A stretch of 64,000 bases of DNA. Source: Nyssa sinensis. Its lineage: Eukaryota; Streptophyta; Magnoliopsida; Cornales; Nyssaceae. The notes beneath the pieces are model-generated. The model saw nothing but the letters and a program-made list of their open reading frames with translations, had not been told where the DNA came from and ran no database searches. This document shows, one piece after another, positions 13,088 through 25,959 of this stretch. Every line of letters starts with the position of its first letter. Positions within the stretch are counted from its first letter, which is position 1. The DNA is taken from assembly GCA_008638375.1 (NCBI GenBank), contig CM018041.1:1736001-1800000 (forward strand), given 5' to 3'. The position numbers and the translations under genes are program-made.

Positions 13088-16000
13088 ATTATTCGAACCC
13101 GTTAATCTTATAAATTCAAGTGACAACTCTTAATCAATACGAGATGTAAAAGTACATGTGTAATCAATAATAAAGGTCACATGAGGGCTAGAGTACCAAA
13201 TTTAGTTTTTTACTATTATATTTATGAAAATAATTAAAATTGAGATTAAGAGTTGTCCCCTCAAAATCTTTTACATTTTTACAAAAGTCTCCTTTGTTTT
13301 TATTTTTGCATAATCATCCAAACATTATCCATATTAAAAAAAAAAAAAACTCCCGTTTTAATTTTTAACTCATAATGGTGTATAGACAACGCTGGAGCAA
13401 GTTTCGATTTTTGGTTTTTCTGCTAGACACCTAGCTTTATGCAGTGGGCTTGGGGTGACGCATTTATCCACTGGCTATGGGTGGTAGTGTATCGACTGGC
13501 CCACCTAGCTCAGCCCAAGAATACTACCAAAAAATGTGTTTATTCAGAAGCTGGGCCTACAAACAAAGTGTAAGGGGAAGACAGCATGGGAGATGGGAGA
13601 GACTATAGCCATGCATATGTAATTTTGACATCTCACATAAATAAAGTCATAGTAGTACTTTAATTATGTAAGTTTATACATCATTCTGCTAATCATGTAG
13701 CTCATGAGTTGGTCGCTATGTAAGACATGTTGATTCTATTTATGTATAGTTAAAAGATTCTGTTTCTTTTATTGTAAGATTCTTCTAATATGATTATTAT
13801 TGCTTTTATTTTCAAAAATAAAAATATATTAATTTAATATAAAATATATGATACATGTCAAAATACGAGATGTATGATTAGTGGCATAAGTCATTCATTT
13901 ACCTATTATCATGTAAAAATATATACATTAAATTATCTTTAAATAAAATTAACAAATATTAAATAATACATTATTTTTTGCTTTAATCAAGGTGACATTG
14001 GTTGCCGACATATGGGCTTCTCATCTGTGACTCAAGACCAACTCATTAACTTATCTTATTTTTTGAAAGTTTAAAATTCACCTCACTCTTTTTTTCTCCC
14101 AAAATTTTAATGGAGTCAATTTAGAAAAATAGTTCAAAAATTTTATTACATAATATATATATAGTATATATGTATATATTTTTTAAAGTCAACAGTTTTT
14201 TTTCATTCAAGGATTGACTTGTGCTTACCACTTTAATTAGTAGTGTAATTCGGGTGGACCAGACTCAAGTTGAGGAATGTCCTGGCCCAGCTCAAGCTCA
14301 GAGATAACCAATCCGAGCTCGACTTTGAGCCCGAGTCACCCAACCCAAACACGTCCTGAACTACAATTCACAAGTTTTGAGTTTGGTCCGAACTCGACAA
14401 AGTGGGGCAACTATAAATGCAAATCAAAGCAAAGAAGCCAAAATTATATGAATTACATCAATAGATTCAACAGATTGGTGCCATAAGATATCATGTTAAA
14501 GAGGCAGTTTATTAGCACATATTGAAGTAAAACCCTAGAACAAAAATTACTCAAAAATATAACCTAAAACAAGGACATGATAATGATAAATTAATGTAAA
14601 AGATGCAAAATAATATTTCCATACCTTGTTCTTCACAGCTGAAGAAATCACAAATTGCAATGACTTGTCAGATAATGGCTTCCTGTTAATGCTGGTCGCT
14701 TCTTATTGCTTTGGCTGCTCTCTGCATTTTGATTGGAGGAGAGATGATTGTTAATGCACCAAGTGCTTATATAAATAATGCATGAAGGCTCAACATGTAC
14801 ATGAAGGTAGACAATAACACATATGGTAAAATAGCATTAAAAGAACAAATTACTTTTACTATTACCTATCCCATTTAAGAATTTATTGCATGTAATAGAC
14901 AAAGATATTTAATCTTGTAGTAATCTTAATGTAAATATAGTAAATGTAGATTGACTTCTTTATAATATAATCTTGTAGATTGAGTTGTTAGAGTGACTGA
15001 TGAGTTCGTTAACACAAAAAATTAGTGCAAACTTTAGTGTTGTGACAATAGTTTAAGCTTGATTTAATTAAAGCTTGACAAGTTTTAATCTAACTTAACT
15101 GATTAAATAACATTTTAAGCTTGATTCATTTATATTTTACAAAATATTTTAAACAAGCAAACCGTGTATATCATATATAAAGTACTTAACTCAATTTTTT
15201 ATATTAGATTTTAATATTTTTAGCATGATTAATGAAAATTAGTGGTCATAAATTTCTAATTTACTTTAAATATTTTTGTTTAAATTTTCTCCTAATTTAT
15301 ATATTAGCTTTATGTTACAAGACAATGGCTACTTTAAAATAATTTACTTACATAAATTTCATGAAGGATTAAACTTGATTTATTAAATAATCGAGCTTAG
15401 TGGTTTATTGGATGAGATTATTAAAGAAAAATCATTCAAGATCCATGTGCTTATCATTCCGGTGCTTATAATCGAGCGCATGTTTGGATGGGTGTTTTCG
15501 TTTTCAAAATGGGCATTTTGAGATTTAAATTAAGTTTTTTAATATTTACATATTTATTTCGATATTTTTAAAGTGTTCAAACATCTATTTAAAAAAAAGT
15601 AATAGTGAAAGGCTTTTTTTTTTTAAATTTTCGGTTTGAAAATGTTCGTGTTGTATTAATATAACACATTCAGTATATTTAATAATTCATTCAAACAATA
15701 CATATTATTATTTAAGCCCATTCAAATATATTCATCCAAATACTCACACTTTAATTTAATTTGTGTTTTTTTCAAACAATATTTTTTTTTTCAATTAAAA
15801 TAAAATCATAATTTTTTTTTATCAAAATATATAATGTGTGTTTTTTACACATTAAATAGGTAAGTTGTTACGTTTGAATTATGTATATTTTTATATCTTA
15901 AATTTTGAAAAGAAAATGGTCATTTGAATTATTATTTTTTTTGGTAATTTTGTTGACAATATTATAAATTTCACTAAACACAAGAGACCAGTTGGGGGAT

Positions 16001-16140
16001 TGGAAGACTTTCTTGAGATAATTTGTTCATAATTCTAGAATTCATCTTAATGAGTTGAGTCAAAGCTGTTAACGTCTCCCCCTCCTTCCCCACCTTCCTG
16101 GAATTTGGTCCTCCCATCTTCAGAACAAAAGCCCTTTACA
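13088..16140. other. gene-free stretch upstream of TTG1
   Basis: AT-rich intergenic DNA with no supported gene. The short open frame near 14277 has no recognisable domain. The last few hundred bases should hold the TTG1 promoter; no single element there can be called with confidence. Confidence 0.5.
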
Positions 16141-16176
16141 AGAAGCATCTCCTCTTTCCAGAATACAGAGGAAAAA

Positions 16177-16185
16177 AAACCCTAA
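16177..16185 (+). promoter_or_regulatory. telo-box-like motif in TTG1 leader
   Basis: AAACCCTAA lies 36 bases before the TTG1 start codon, inside the probable 5' leader. Telo boxes (AAACCCTAA) are known in plant promoters and leaders, where they bind telomere-repeat-binding factors and can recruit Polycomb. A role here is inference. Confidence 0.4.
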
Positions 16186-16220
16186 TTTCTGCTGATTTTC
16201 AAATCCACAGATCTGCCGAT

Positions 16221-17243
16221 ATGGAGAATTCAACCCAAGAATCCCACCTCAGACCCGACAATTCCGTCACATACGACTCCCCCTACTCACTCTACGCCAT
16301 GGCCTTCTCTTCCTCAACCCGAACACCTCACCAACGCATCGCCCTCGGCAGCTTCATCGAAGAGTACAACAACCGCGTTGACGTTGTTTCTTTGGACGAA
16401 GAAACCCTTTCTATCAAGGCCAATCCCAGCCTCTCGTTCGAGCACCCTTATCCTGCCACCAAGCTCATGTTCCACCCCAACCCCGCCGCTTCCCACCGCA
16501 AGTCCTCTGACCTTCTCGCCTCCTCTGGAGACTACCTCCGTCTCTGGGAAGTCCGCGATAACTCCATCGAGCCCCTCTCTGTCCTCAACAACAGCAAAAC
16601 CAGCGAGTTCTGCGCTCCTTTGACTTCCTTCGACTGGAACGAGGTCGACACTCGGAGAATTGGGACGTCCAGCATCGACACGACCTGCACGATTTGGGAT
16701 ATCGAAAGAGGGGTCGTCGAGACGCAGTTGATTGCGCATGATAAGGAAGTCTACGACATTGCTTGGGGAGAAGCTGGGATTTTTGCTTCTGTTTCGGCCG
16801 ATGGATCTGTTAGGATCTTCGATTTGCGAGACAAAGAACACTCCACAATTATATATGAGAGTCCGCAACCGGACACTCCGTTGCTTAGGTTGGCTTGGAA
16901 CAAGCAGGATTTGAGGTACATGGCGACAATTTTGATGGACAGTAATAAGATTGTGATCTTGGATATTCGTTCGCCCACAATGCCAGTCGCAGAGTTGGAG
17001 AGGCATCGGGCCAGCGTGAATGCAATTGCCTGGGCTCCGCAGAGCCCTCGCCATATTTGTTCTGCAGGGGATGATACTCAGGCGCTCATTTGGGATTTGC
17101 CCACGGTTGCGGGTCCTAATGGCATTGACCCTATGTCTATGTACTCAGCTGGGTCTGAAATTAACCAGCTCCAGTGGTCAGCGGCACAGCCTGACTGGAT
17201 TGCAATTGCATTTTCCAACAAAATGCAGCTTCTAAAAGTCTGA
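16221..17243 (+). CDS. TTG1: TRANSPARENT TESTA GLABRA 1, WD40 scaffold protein
   Basis: Intact 340-residue single-exon frame. It matches TTG1 over its whole length, and TTG1 is 341 residues in Arabidopsis. Conserved blocks include [67 protein letters not shown] and [17 protein letters not shown]. About four to five WD40 blades are visible, with WD/FD-type ends near residues 110, 160, 200, 250 and 290. The protein is the scaffold of the MYB-bHLH-WD40 complex, which controls anthocyanins, proanthocyanidins, trichomes, root hairs and seed-coat mucilage. The start is supported by the N-terminal match ([15 protein letters not shown]). Immediately after the stop the sequence reads G|GTATGAG, a good splice donor, so an intron in the 3' UTR is likely. 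Confidence 0.98.
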   Translation: MENSTQESHLRPDNSVTYDSPYSLYAMAFSSSTRTPHQRIALGSFIEEYNNRVDVVSLDEETLSIKANPSLSFEHPYPATKLMFHPNPAASHRKSSDLLASSGDYLRLWEVRDNSIEPLSVLNNSKTSEFCAPLTSFDWNEVDTRRIGTSSIDTTCTIWDIERGVVETQLIAHDKEVYDIAWGEAGIFASVSADGSVRIFDLRDKEHSTIIYESPQPDTPLLRLAWNKQDLRYMATILMDSNKIVILDIRSPTMPVAELERHRASVNAIAWAPQSPRHICSAGDDTQALIWDLPTVAGPNGIDPMSMYSAGSEINQLQWSAAQPDWIAIAFSNKMQLLKV

Positions 17244-17707
17244 GGTATGAGCACATTTTTCTCTTGTTTGATAGGATGTTTATGATATTAATTGCATTAA
17301 AACCTAAATGAGCTCTTAACAGAAATTAGAACAATCACTGTTTTAAATGTGTTTGATTTGGACAACCTTTGATATATTTCGTGAAATTACAACTTATTGC
17401 TGAACTATTGCAGTTAGTTTCATACTAGGAATTACAATCTTTGATATATTTCATGAAATTACCGCTACATAATTATACTGGTCACCTCATGGTGAACTGC
17501 TTGTCTAGATACTGGTTCTATATTAGTTATCTTGCTAACAAGCTGTGTTATTGTACTTGATTGGGTTGTGAATTGTTGGAAGTTGGAACAGCTGAAGGCG
17601 ACAAGTGATTTTTTCAATTGCTACATGCTTACATTATTGACTCCTTAGTTTCTACATTTCTTATGATGAACTTGCTGGGACTGTTCAGGAAGAGATTCCA
17701 TGGCATA

Positions 17708-17710
<3 letters not shown>

Positions 17711-17755
<45 letters not shown>
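17711..17755. repeat. (GA)n microsatellite
   Basis: Uninterrupted GA dinucleotide run of 45 bases, about 470 bases after the TTG1 stop codon. Confidence 0.95.
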
Positions 17756-17759
<4 letters not shown>

Positions 17760-18925
17760 AGGGAGATAAAGCTAGACAGTAAAATTCAAAGTGGGATTAT
17801 GGTGAGATGCTTTGGAAAGTGAAGGCTTTAAAAGAACAAGGACCAAGTCTAAATATAAGCAATCTAACTTTATTGCACAGGGAATCGAAATGTGGAGTAT
17901 TATTTAACCAAAAGTGACCATTTGTTGTAGTCTAATTGAAGAAAATTAATAAGACAGCTTTAATCGCCTGTGCTTTACAGTAAGAGTGACAGGTAGTAGG
18001 TGGAAAAGAAACATCAGAGAATGAACATAGCTTTGTTAGTATTGTAGTGGAGAATATGAAGCGAAGGCATTTTCCAGAAGCTAGAGGTTTGACAAAATGT
18101 TTTATTATGTTGGATATCACAAAAGGTAAGGTCAAGGATTTGAGTTTAGCAAAGAAACTTTGTGACAATTGGGGCATGTCAATTCACTAACAGTTGAGTG
18201 AGGCACTTTATTTGTGCGTATAGCTGTTGTATAGCAGTTAGATTGTTCTAATTTATTAATATAATGGGTAATACAAAGGATATGCCTTCTGTGGTTTCAG
18301 TACAAAAGTATTTTTGATTAAAAAAAATATCCTTATTGAAAACAAGAAAGGGAGGCGTTGAACAAAATGAAGGCAATTGTAAAAGGATGTTATCTTAGAT
18401 GGGTTGGCCCTGTGCAATAAAGAAAAATGTTGGCACTAGTAAGGCGTATTGATAGGGTTGATCTGATTCATTGAATACTTGTATATTCATCAAGTACAAG
18501 AGGAAGGCCAAAGATATGCATAACCAACCTCTCTTGCCCCAATGGCCACTTACATATAAAAAGAAAAAGCATACATAACCAGTAACCTCTGTTAGTTAGA
18601 ATGTCAGGCCTTGTTTAGTTGAGATGGGTGGATCAGGTGGCAAAGGTCTACAAAGCAACGTTGTAGTTGACTATCCTTGTTTTTTGTTTAGTTGGTATTT
18701 GTGAATGTGTATCCCACAGGTCCATGGATCAATTAGAACATATAAAAATTCATATAAAAAAAGAATAACGGAATGAGTTCTTGAAATTCTTTGCAGTCTC
18801 CTTAAAAGCAGGGGAACTCTGTGACTTAATTGATCCGCGTAATACACGTGCGGACGCATGTGTTGCATGGACCAATTAGGTTGCAGAGATCCCACCTCTG
18901 CGACTGACCAAGGTGGTGCTCAAAT

Positions 18926-19260
18926 AAAAATGCAAAAGTTGTGAGAAATGGCTCCAAATTATTAGCACTAAGACAAATGCACTCAAAAAAGAATTCATAA
19001 CTTTTAATAAAGTGGGTCAACATCTGCAATAAATGACTTAAGGAGTGCCTGAAATTGTTCCCAATCTCCTCAAATGCAAAATTTATTTTACAAACTTAAC
19101 CAAATAATCCATTTTCTAAAACAATTCCTACATATGAAAACAAAAATAAAAATGCAAAAACTGTGAGAAACGACTTTCAGTAATTAGCACTAAAACAAAG
19201 GCATCCAAATAAGGAGTTTTCAATTTTTAATAAAGTAGACCACCATCTACAATAAATGAT
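18926..19260. repeat. diverged tandem duplication, ~220-bp period
   Basis: AAAATGCAAAA..TGTGAGAAA, then ATTAGCACTAA.ACAAA and TTTTAATAAAGT occur near 18930-19035 and again near 19150-19258. The second copy leads directly into the inverted repeat at 19214-19298. Confidence 0.65.
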
Positions 19261-19298
19261 AGCAGTTGGTGGTCTACTTTATTGAAAGTTGAAAACTC
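19214..19298. repeat. near-perfect inverted repeat (hairpin), 32-bp arms
   Basis: Arm 1 (19214-19245) and arm 2 (19267-19298) are reverse complements at 30 of 32 positions by eye, with a 21-base loop. The inner stem is AAAGTAGACCACCA / TGGTGGTCTACTTT. A transcript would fold into a long stem. Arm 1 also belongs to the adjacent tandem duplication, so the hairpin probably arose by inverted duplication. No small RNA is known from this sequence alone. Confidence 0.8.
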
Positions 19299-19738
19299 TT
19301 TCTTTCGAGGCTTGTCCTATTTATTTCATGCGAAGTCGTGTATAGATGTTAGTTGGATATATTGTATAACTGCCAGGTTAGTCTGATAATCTTAATATGT
19401 GAGATGACCATGCCAATTGCCAAGTCTTAGGGAGAGCCTTGGTAAGCATGGACTAGGTCCTCTCATAGGGAGAGAAAAAAGTCTAGTGGTAAGGTAATAT
19501 GGAAGAATTCCATAGCCATAAACATCAAATTCTAACATGTGGTATGTTTTTCATATTAAAGAATTACCATGACATCATTTATGCCATATGTCAGAACTTG
19601 ATATGCATGAGTGTAGAGTTCTTTCATACCATCAAACCACTTGAAGTTTTCTCCATAGGGAGAACCTTGGAAAGCATCGACCAGGTCCTCTCAATGTGTT
19701 GTCGTGTGTCAGTGTTTCCTGGTTTGGTCATTACGTTA

Positions 19739-20343
19739 GAGGTGTCAATTTATAATACGACACGATAACACGACACGGAGTTAGCGGATTTGGGTCACAA
19801 ACGGGTTGATACAATTATTAAATAGGTCGGGTTAGGGTTAACATGCGGATTGACACGGTTAACACGAATAAATATGAATAATTAGAAATATTTTGTATTA
19901 TAAGTATTAGTATATATAATAATTAATTTTTTTTACAAGTATGGAAAAAAGTTAATATTATTTCATATTAATCTTTTTTATTACTAAATCTATATTTTAA
20001 TTTAATGAAAATATAAAAAATACATTAAAAGGAGGAGAATAACTTAACAAGTATATTTATTAAATAAGTTATACGTGTTAAATGTGTCAAAACGAGTTAT
20101 ATGTGTTAATCGTGTCGATTTTAATACGATCTAGTTATTAAATGGGTTAAACGAGTCGTGTCGTGTTACTTAACACGGCCGATTTATTAAACGGGTTACA
20201 CGAGTTGTGTCATGTTACACGTATAATAAACGTATCGTGTTAAAGTTGAGAAACTTGACACGATTAGTTAATTGTGTCGTGTTCGGGTTGACTCATATAA
20301 TCGAATACCCATACTTCGACACAACACGACACAATTGACACCC
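19739..20343. mobile_element. hAT-like non-autonomous element
   Basis: A 605-bp block starts GAGGTGTCAATTT and ends AATTGACACCC, giving short terminal inverted repeats (GGTGTCAATT). It is flanked by 8-bp near-identical repeats TTACGTTA (19731-19738) and TTACATTA (20344-20351), as in hAT target duplications. The ends are rich in ACACGACACG and CGTGTCGTGT motifs and the middle is AT-rich. There is no coding capacity. Confidence 0.7.
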
Positions 20344-22311
20344 TTACATTACATTAAACCATGATACCTATGTAATATTATGCAATTCAAACACGGTTTA
20401 GCTAATCGTGGTTGAATTAAGAGTTGCTAATATATCTATATGAGATGTTATTTTTGTCCCCAATATATGTCTTTTTTTACTACTTCTAGGGTTTAAGCTA
20501 ATTCAAGTCATGTAGATTTTGGAAATTGACTAGGTTCTGGATGTTTTCAATTGTTGTCACTGAACTAATTTATTATATACTGGAAATATATGTCAGCCTC
20601 TTGTTTTTGTTTTAATTATTTTTTTCATCTAAGATTGAAAAAAGAAGTTTGTGAATTCTAATTTTAGTCTGGGAAATAAGATCAAGAAGAAGTTGAGAAT
20701 TTACAACATAACATAGCTAATGCTTGGTCTTCAACTCCGACACAGTTATTTGTTATGTGTCCTTTTAGTGCCTACTTCATCTAAGACCTTTCTAATATAT
20801 GCTGACATTCAATGAGGTTTTTAAAATTTTTAATTTTTTTTTGGGGATTTACAGTGCAATTCTTTGCATGTATCTGCAAGTCAGGCAATATCTTGCAGGA
20901 ATCATCGATATGAAGATTTGTGTTTAGTTCTCTGACTCTACATTCTTCGTTAACCATTTACATGCGATTTTTGAGTGGTAGACATGTTTCTCTCCAATTT
21001 GGTCAGCCTTGTGGATGCTTCATTTTGTATCTTGACAGCATTACTTGTGGTTCTGTCAATTAATTAGTTTATATGCTTCCTATTAAACTGATTCCACCCC
21101 CTCTCCCCTAAATTTTTTGTTATCGTATTCCTAATTTGCATATGCAATTGCTCTCTGCATTATTTAAATGAGACATTGTGAGTCATTCTTATTAGAATAT
21201 AAATTATGACCAATAACTCCAACTTTGTCCTGGTTCTACCATCATAGGGTGTCTTTTACGTCCATTTGGTAATTTGTATTATATATGCCTTGTAACTTAG
21301 GAGCAAAGGGTTTCTGAGTGAAAGTCGTGAAGGATTTTGGAATCTTTTGTTTCTCTAGTTTCTTCTCTCTCTTTTCTTTGGTGCATTGAGGAAATGCATG
21401 AACTTGTGATAATGATTTAGTGCCATTTACTCAGTCAGAAAACTAATTTTAGGGCTGTAACTGGTTTGGGCATATCCTTTTTCTAGATTGGTTGTGCCTG
21501 CTTTTCACCCACTAGTGGTTGTAAATTGCAGTGAGAGACTGTAGTTGTAACTTGGTAGTAATACTGGGGAGTCAAATATGTTTATCACGAGAGGAATGGC
21601 TAGTAACCTTTTTGTTTTTTCCTCCCCTCTAGGCAAGTGAAACAGTAGGTTGAGCACTAGTGTATGCCCTCTAGTCCAGTAAAAGAATAGCTTAAGCACT
21701 GGTGTATTGCATAATTCATTTTGTTTGAGTGTAGGAAACATGCAAATATTTTTTGGTCTTCACTCTTAAAGGTTCAAAAGATGGGGTTTGTTAGGTCCCT
21801 GTTTTGAAATACCTTATGGGATTTATCCATGGTCAGATTGCTTGTCCATACATGTGTGTATCTATGTATGTACAAATTGATTAGTAGGTTGCTGATCAAT
21901 ATAACTTTGGATGTGTTTCTATTGAAAATCTCTTAGACTTCTTAATTTGATTATACTAGTTGTCCTGCAGTGTTATGGTTGATCATACGTGTTTGTTATC
22001 TTGTAGATTCCCAAATGATAACATGATGAGGAAGCTGTTTAACCTATTGCCTTGATCTTGGTTTTGTGCTTGCTTGGAAAGCAGTACAGTTAACTAGATG
22101 GAAACGATCCCCAGATGCCAGTGAGGAGTATTGTGGTCCCCTATTCAAAGAGTGGGTGCAGGTATCTTTTTTATGTTTAGTTGTACTACGGTCATAAATG
22201 TATTGCAAATTCCAATCTATTAGTTTGGAGTCTACTTCATTTAATGTATACTTTGAACGTAGTAGGTTGTGAATTATTGACTGCTGCACATTAAATTCAG
22301 TCCAATATGAT

Positions 22312-22498
22312 GCTGCTTTATGATTGTAAAAAGATTCAAACCTGTTTGACTTTCCTCCTCTTCGTGTGGAAATGTTGAATATGTCTCTTAAATAGCCACT
22401 TATGTTGCTGCTTTTTGATTGTAACAAGATTCAAACCTGTTTGATTTTCCTCCTCTTTGTGTGGAAATGTTGAATATGTCTCTTAAATAGCCACTTAG
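22312..22498. repeat. two-copy tandem duplication, ~92-bp unit
   Basis: Two adjacent near-identical units (about 22312-22406 and 22407-22498) contain GATTCAAACCTGTTTGA, TGTGGAAATGTTGAATATG and TCTCTTAAATAGCCACTTA. Non-coding. Confidence 0.8.
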
Positions 22499-22524
22499 TT
22501 GCATGACACAGATGTTTGCTAGTG

Positions 22525-22692
22525 CTCAACAAGTATCGCTACACTTGGGATGAAAACATGCTGTGCCGACTGCTGATGAAAGTGACATTATAAGATTTAA
22601 GATGATAGCCTGGTTGTTGCATTGCAAAGGAGTTTAGTTGATGTCAACAAAGTATCTGTGCTCTTAGGCTGAAAACATGCTGTGCCGACTGG
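22525..22692. repeat. short direct repeat, ~120-bp period
   Basis: GAAAACATGCTGTGCCGACTG occurs near 22552 and again near 22672, each preceded by a related CAACAA.GTATC stretch. It suggests a diverged duplication and explains the chance start codon at 22677. Confidence 0.65.
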
Positions 22693-24230
22693 TGAGTGTT
22701 TTCCTGATACTGTATCCAGGATCATCTTTTTATCTAATCCCAAATGCAGCTTTCATCTGGGTCATTTCCAAGCAGAAAACCATTGTTTGGAAGCTACATA
22801 AGGAAAACAATGATACTAGGATATTGATATTTGTTTATCATAAAGCTCTTATGTCTTCTATAGGAGAAGGTGAAAATCTTGGGGCTTGTGGGCTCCCATT
22901 GCACCCTTCCTCGCAAGTTACAACCCATGTGTCCCAAAGAATTAAGATGCCCCTGCTGTACGTTTTACTTCCCTATTCTACCAACTCACCAATCTACCAG
23001 CCCACCTGGTTCCTCACAATCTCAGGAGTCATTTCCTCCATTTCGGTCCCATGGGGACAAACCACCAAAGGCTTCCATTCCTTCAAAACACCCATTTACT
23101 GGGGAGATATAGTAAGAGGGTGAATCAGTTGACCTGCTTATTTCTCCAATGCTTGTTTGCGAGGGGGGTGTGGTGTCTTATGCTTTGCGCTTCTTGAATG
23201 TAGTTGGGTCATGCCTCTCTCGGTGTGAGATTTTTTGAAAGGGTCGCTTGAATGTTTAGTAGAAGGAAGAGGAAAAAAAAACATATAGAGGATGGTGCCT
23301 TGCTTATTTTGGTATCTTTGGAGGGAAAGGAATTGTGTATCTTAAAAGTAGAGTTGATGGGAATTTCTAGATTTAAAGATAGTTGTTTGAAAACTTTATC
23401 TTTTTGGTGTATAGAATCATATCTTCAGTGCGTATATAGTTTTGTAGATTTTTTTAGAAAACTTGAGACTTTAATCATACCTCCTTTGGGCGCCATTAAT
23501 ACAATACAATACTCTTACTTGGTAAAAAAAATAAAATAAAATCTTGGGGCCTGTGTATGAAGGAAGATTCATTTGGGATCTTTTAGTATTTCATCTCAAC
23601 GATTGAAGGGATTTTCTCTTCCCCATCATTTGATCTTTTAGATTCGAGAGGGGCTGCCCCCAATTTTTTTTAATCTTTTTATAAGAGTGCCCCCTTGATT
23701 TTCAACTTTTATATTTTTGCCCGTGTCAATAGCCTACATCTGCCATTGGCTTTAGCTAATTCGAATCTTAGCTCAATGTTACACATCCCTTGAATTGGCT
23801 GCCTTCGCTCTACGATAGTTTTAATCAATTTTCATGCGCAATGCTTTTTAAACATAGTTTTTGATGTGAGGAAGTTATTGTAAAAAATAGTCCTATAAAA
23901 TCTTTAAATTTTAGATGAGCGGGTGATTACGGTCATAAAAATAACCAGTTTGATAATGTTGTTGTTTTCAGTTTTATTTTTTCAAAACAGAAACAGAAAA
24001 ACTGTATTTGATTGCTCATTTTTATTTTTATTTTCTTGAAAATGTTTTTAAATTTTAGCTAAAAGTTAGAAGCGAACAAAAAAAAATATTTCCGAAATTT
24101 TTTAAAATGAAAATTTAAAACGGGAGGACCGCATGCACTCCCAACTTTAATGAGATTGGGACTCCATAAATTTTAGTCTTTTGGCTTTTTAAAAGAAAAC
24201 CTTTTTTAATCTTTCTAATACGCTATCCGT

Positions 24231-24363
24231 CTCTCTTCTCATCGATCGGCACCCTACCCTCCAAAGTCCAACCTACCACCCATTGATTAAGTATGGTCTC
24301 TCCTCTCATTGATCGGCGCCCTCCCCTCCAAAGTCCAACCTGCCACCCATTGATTAGGAATGC
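24231..24363. repeat. two-copy tandem duplication, ~67-bp unit
   Basis: Units at about 24231-24297 and 24298-24363 share GATCGGC.CCCT, CCTCCAAAGTCCAACCT and CCACCCATTGATTA. Non-coding. Confidence 0.8.
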
Positions 24364-24833
24364 CCCATTCTTAAGAACTTGTTTCATAACAAAATTCAGG
24401 ATTTGCTCTTTCTTCTTTTGGGCAGTAAGATTGCATTGGTACCCTTGATCCATCCCGCAATAGTAAGAAATTTATATATGACTATATATATCTATCTGTG
24501 TATTGACAGGAATTTTCACACATTACTATATATTATGTGTGTTTAATGACTCTACGAAACGATAGTCTTGGGTAAAGAAAGGAGATTAATTAGGTTTTGA
24601 TTGCTTGAATACCTCTTGTTGACAAAAAAAATAATTTCACACTCAAGTTTTAATAAGCGGTGGTTCAATCTGAACATGCACATTTATGTATTGTGTGAAT
24701 ATTTGTTTATATTTGACTTTTTTTTTTCTTGCCCTTTTAAAGGAGTATTAAGGATTTAGGATATGTGAACAGTGAGAATTTGGGAATGTCCACTCTTTTC
24801 GTTTTTTTTCCTACCTTTTATTTTTTACAATGT

Positions 24834-24864
<31 letters not shown>

Positions 24865-25959
24865 GGGCCTAGTAAATCAAGCACATATGTTATTTTATTA
24901 TTATATAAAATTTCTTATTTTTAATTTGGACAAGTGTTCGTCATAATTAACTAGCTAGTGGTGAATGTGTGTTCTTAATAAATAAATAAATTATTGGGTA
25001 TGTTAATGAATGATATTTGAAGAGTTAATATTGTTTATAATACAATTTTGTGTTGAAAATGTATTTTATAAAATTTAGGTTTGATGTTGCATTCGTAATA
25101 AAATATGTTTCATGTTTTGGTTTTTGTTTTTGTTTTTATTTTTAAATAGCTTTGTTGTACCAAACTCTTTTTCTGTTTTTGTTTGTATAGAAACAATAAT
25201 ACTCTTTGTTCTAAATTTCACATCTCAAATGATGTAAATATATTATAATTTTTTTTAATAATCTATTGTAATATTATTTGGGATATAAGTTTTGGTACAA
25301 AAATTTAAAACATCTAGAGTTGATTTTATAAAAAATAAAAGATAAATTAAATTAATTTTTTTTTAATTTTTAAATAATTACACTAACTTCCTAGTGAGTT
25401 TTTAAAATTATACTTATTTAATTAGACTTTCTCCCAACAACAATTGGACTTTAACAAATGTCGGTTGGTTCTCTACTGACTTTTATCCATTCTGGCTCTT
25501 CCTTAACTTGGTTATGGTTGGGTTGCATGTCAAAGATGGACCCGTGTTGGATGTTTTGGGCACCAACCATTTAATAGTGTTGGGCCCACGCATGAATTAG
25601 GTTTCACTAAATATTTTGATGGAAATTGTGAAAATAAATAAATAAGGAAGAGAAGTCGTGTCTATTTTTTTCACAAAGCTAATATTTACAACGTATTAAA
25701 TTTTATAAAAATTATACAAATTTATAAAATAATATTTTTATACTTACTAGTAGATTCAAGAGGGACTAAGGAGATCATGGCTTCCTAATTTTTTTTTTTT
25801 ATAAATTTTCATTTGAATTTGCTTAAATTTTAATACATGGAACTTTGCTGTCGATGCTGTACTAACTTATGTACTTTATATATATATGTGTGTGTGTGTT
25901 TTTGTGATATTCTTCTCTCCTTCCGTACCTTCTCTCTGTCTTCAATCAACCTCCTCTCA

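Larger units (their letters stand above)
17244..25959. other. long non-coding stretch: TTG1 3' region and intergenic DNA
   Basis: No protein gene is supported. The left part probably contains the TTG1 3'-UTR intron (donor at 17245), with later UTR exon(s) not located. It also contains a GA microsatellite, a hairpin, an hAT-like element and four tandem duplications. The 148-codon open frame at 22677-23123 starts in a tandem repeat and has no recognisable domain. Confidence 0.55.

Noticed and set aside
16314..17054. 246-codon minus-strand open frame opposite TTG1
   Set aside because: It is the antisense shadow of the conserved TTG1 coding sequence; it has no domain and no independent support.
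22677..23123. 148-codon plus-strand open frame and an overlapping 80-codon frame
   Set aside because: The start lies in a short duplicated sequence, there is no recognisable domain, and the two overlapping frames are equally open.
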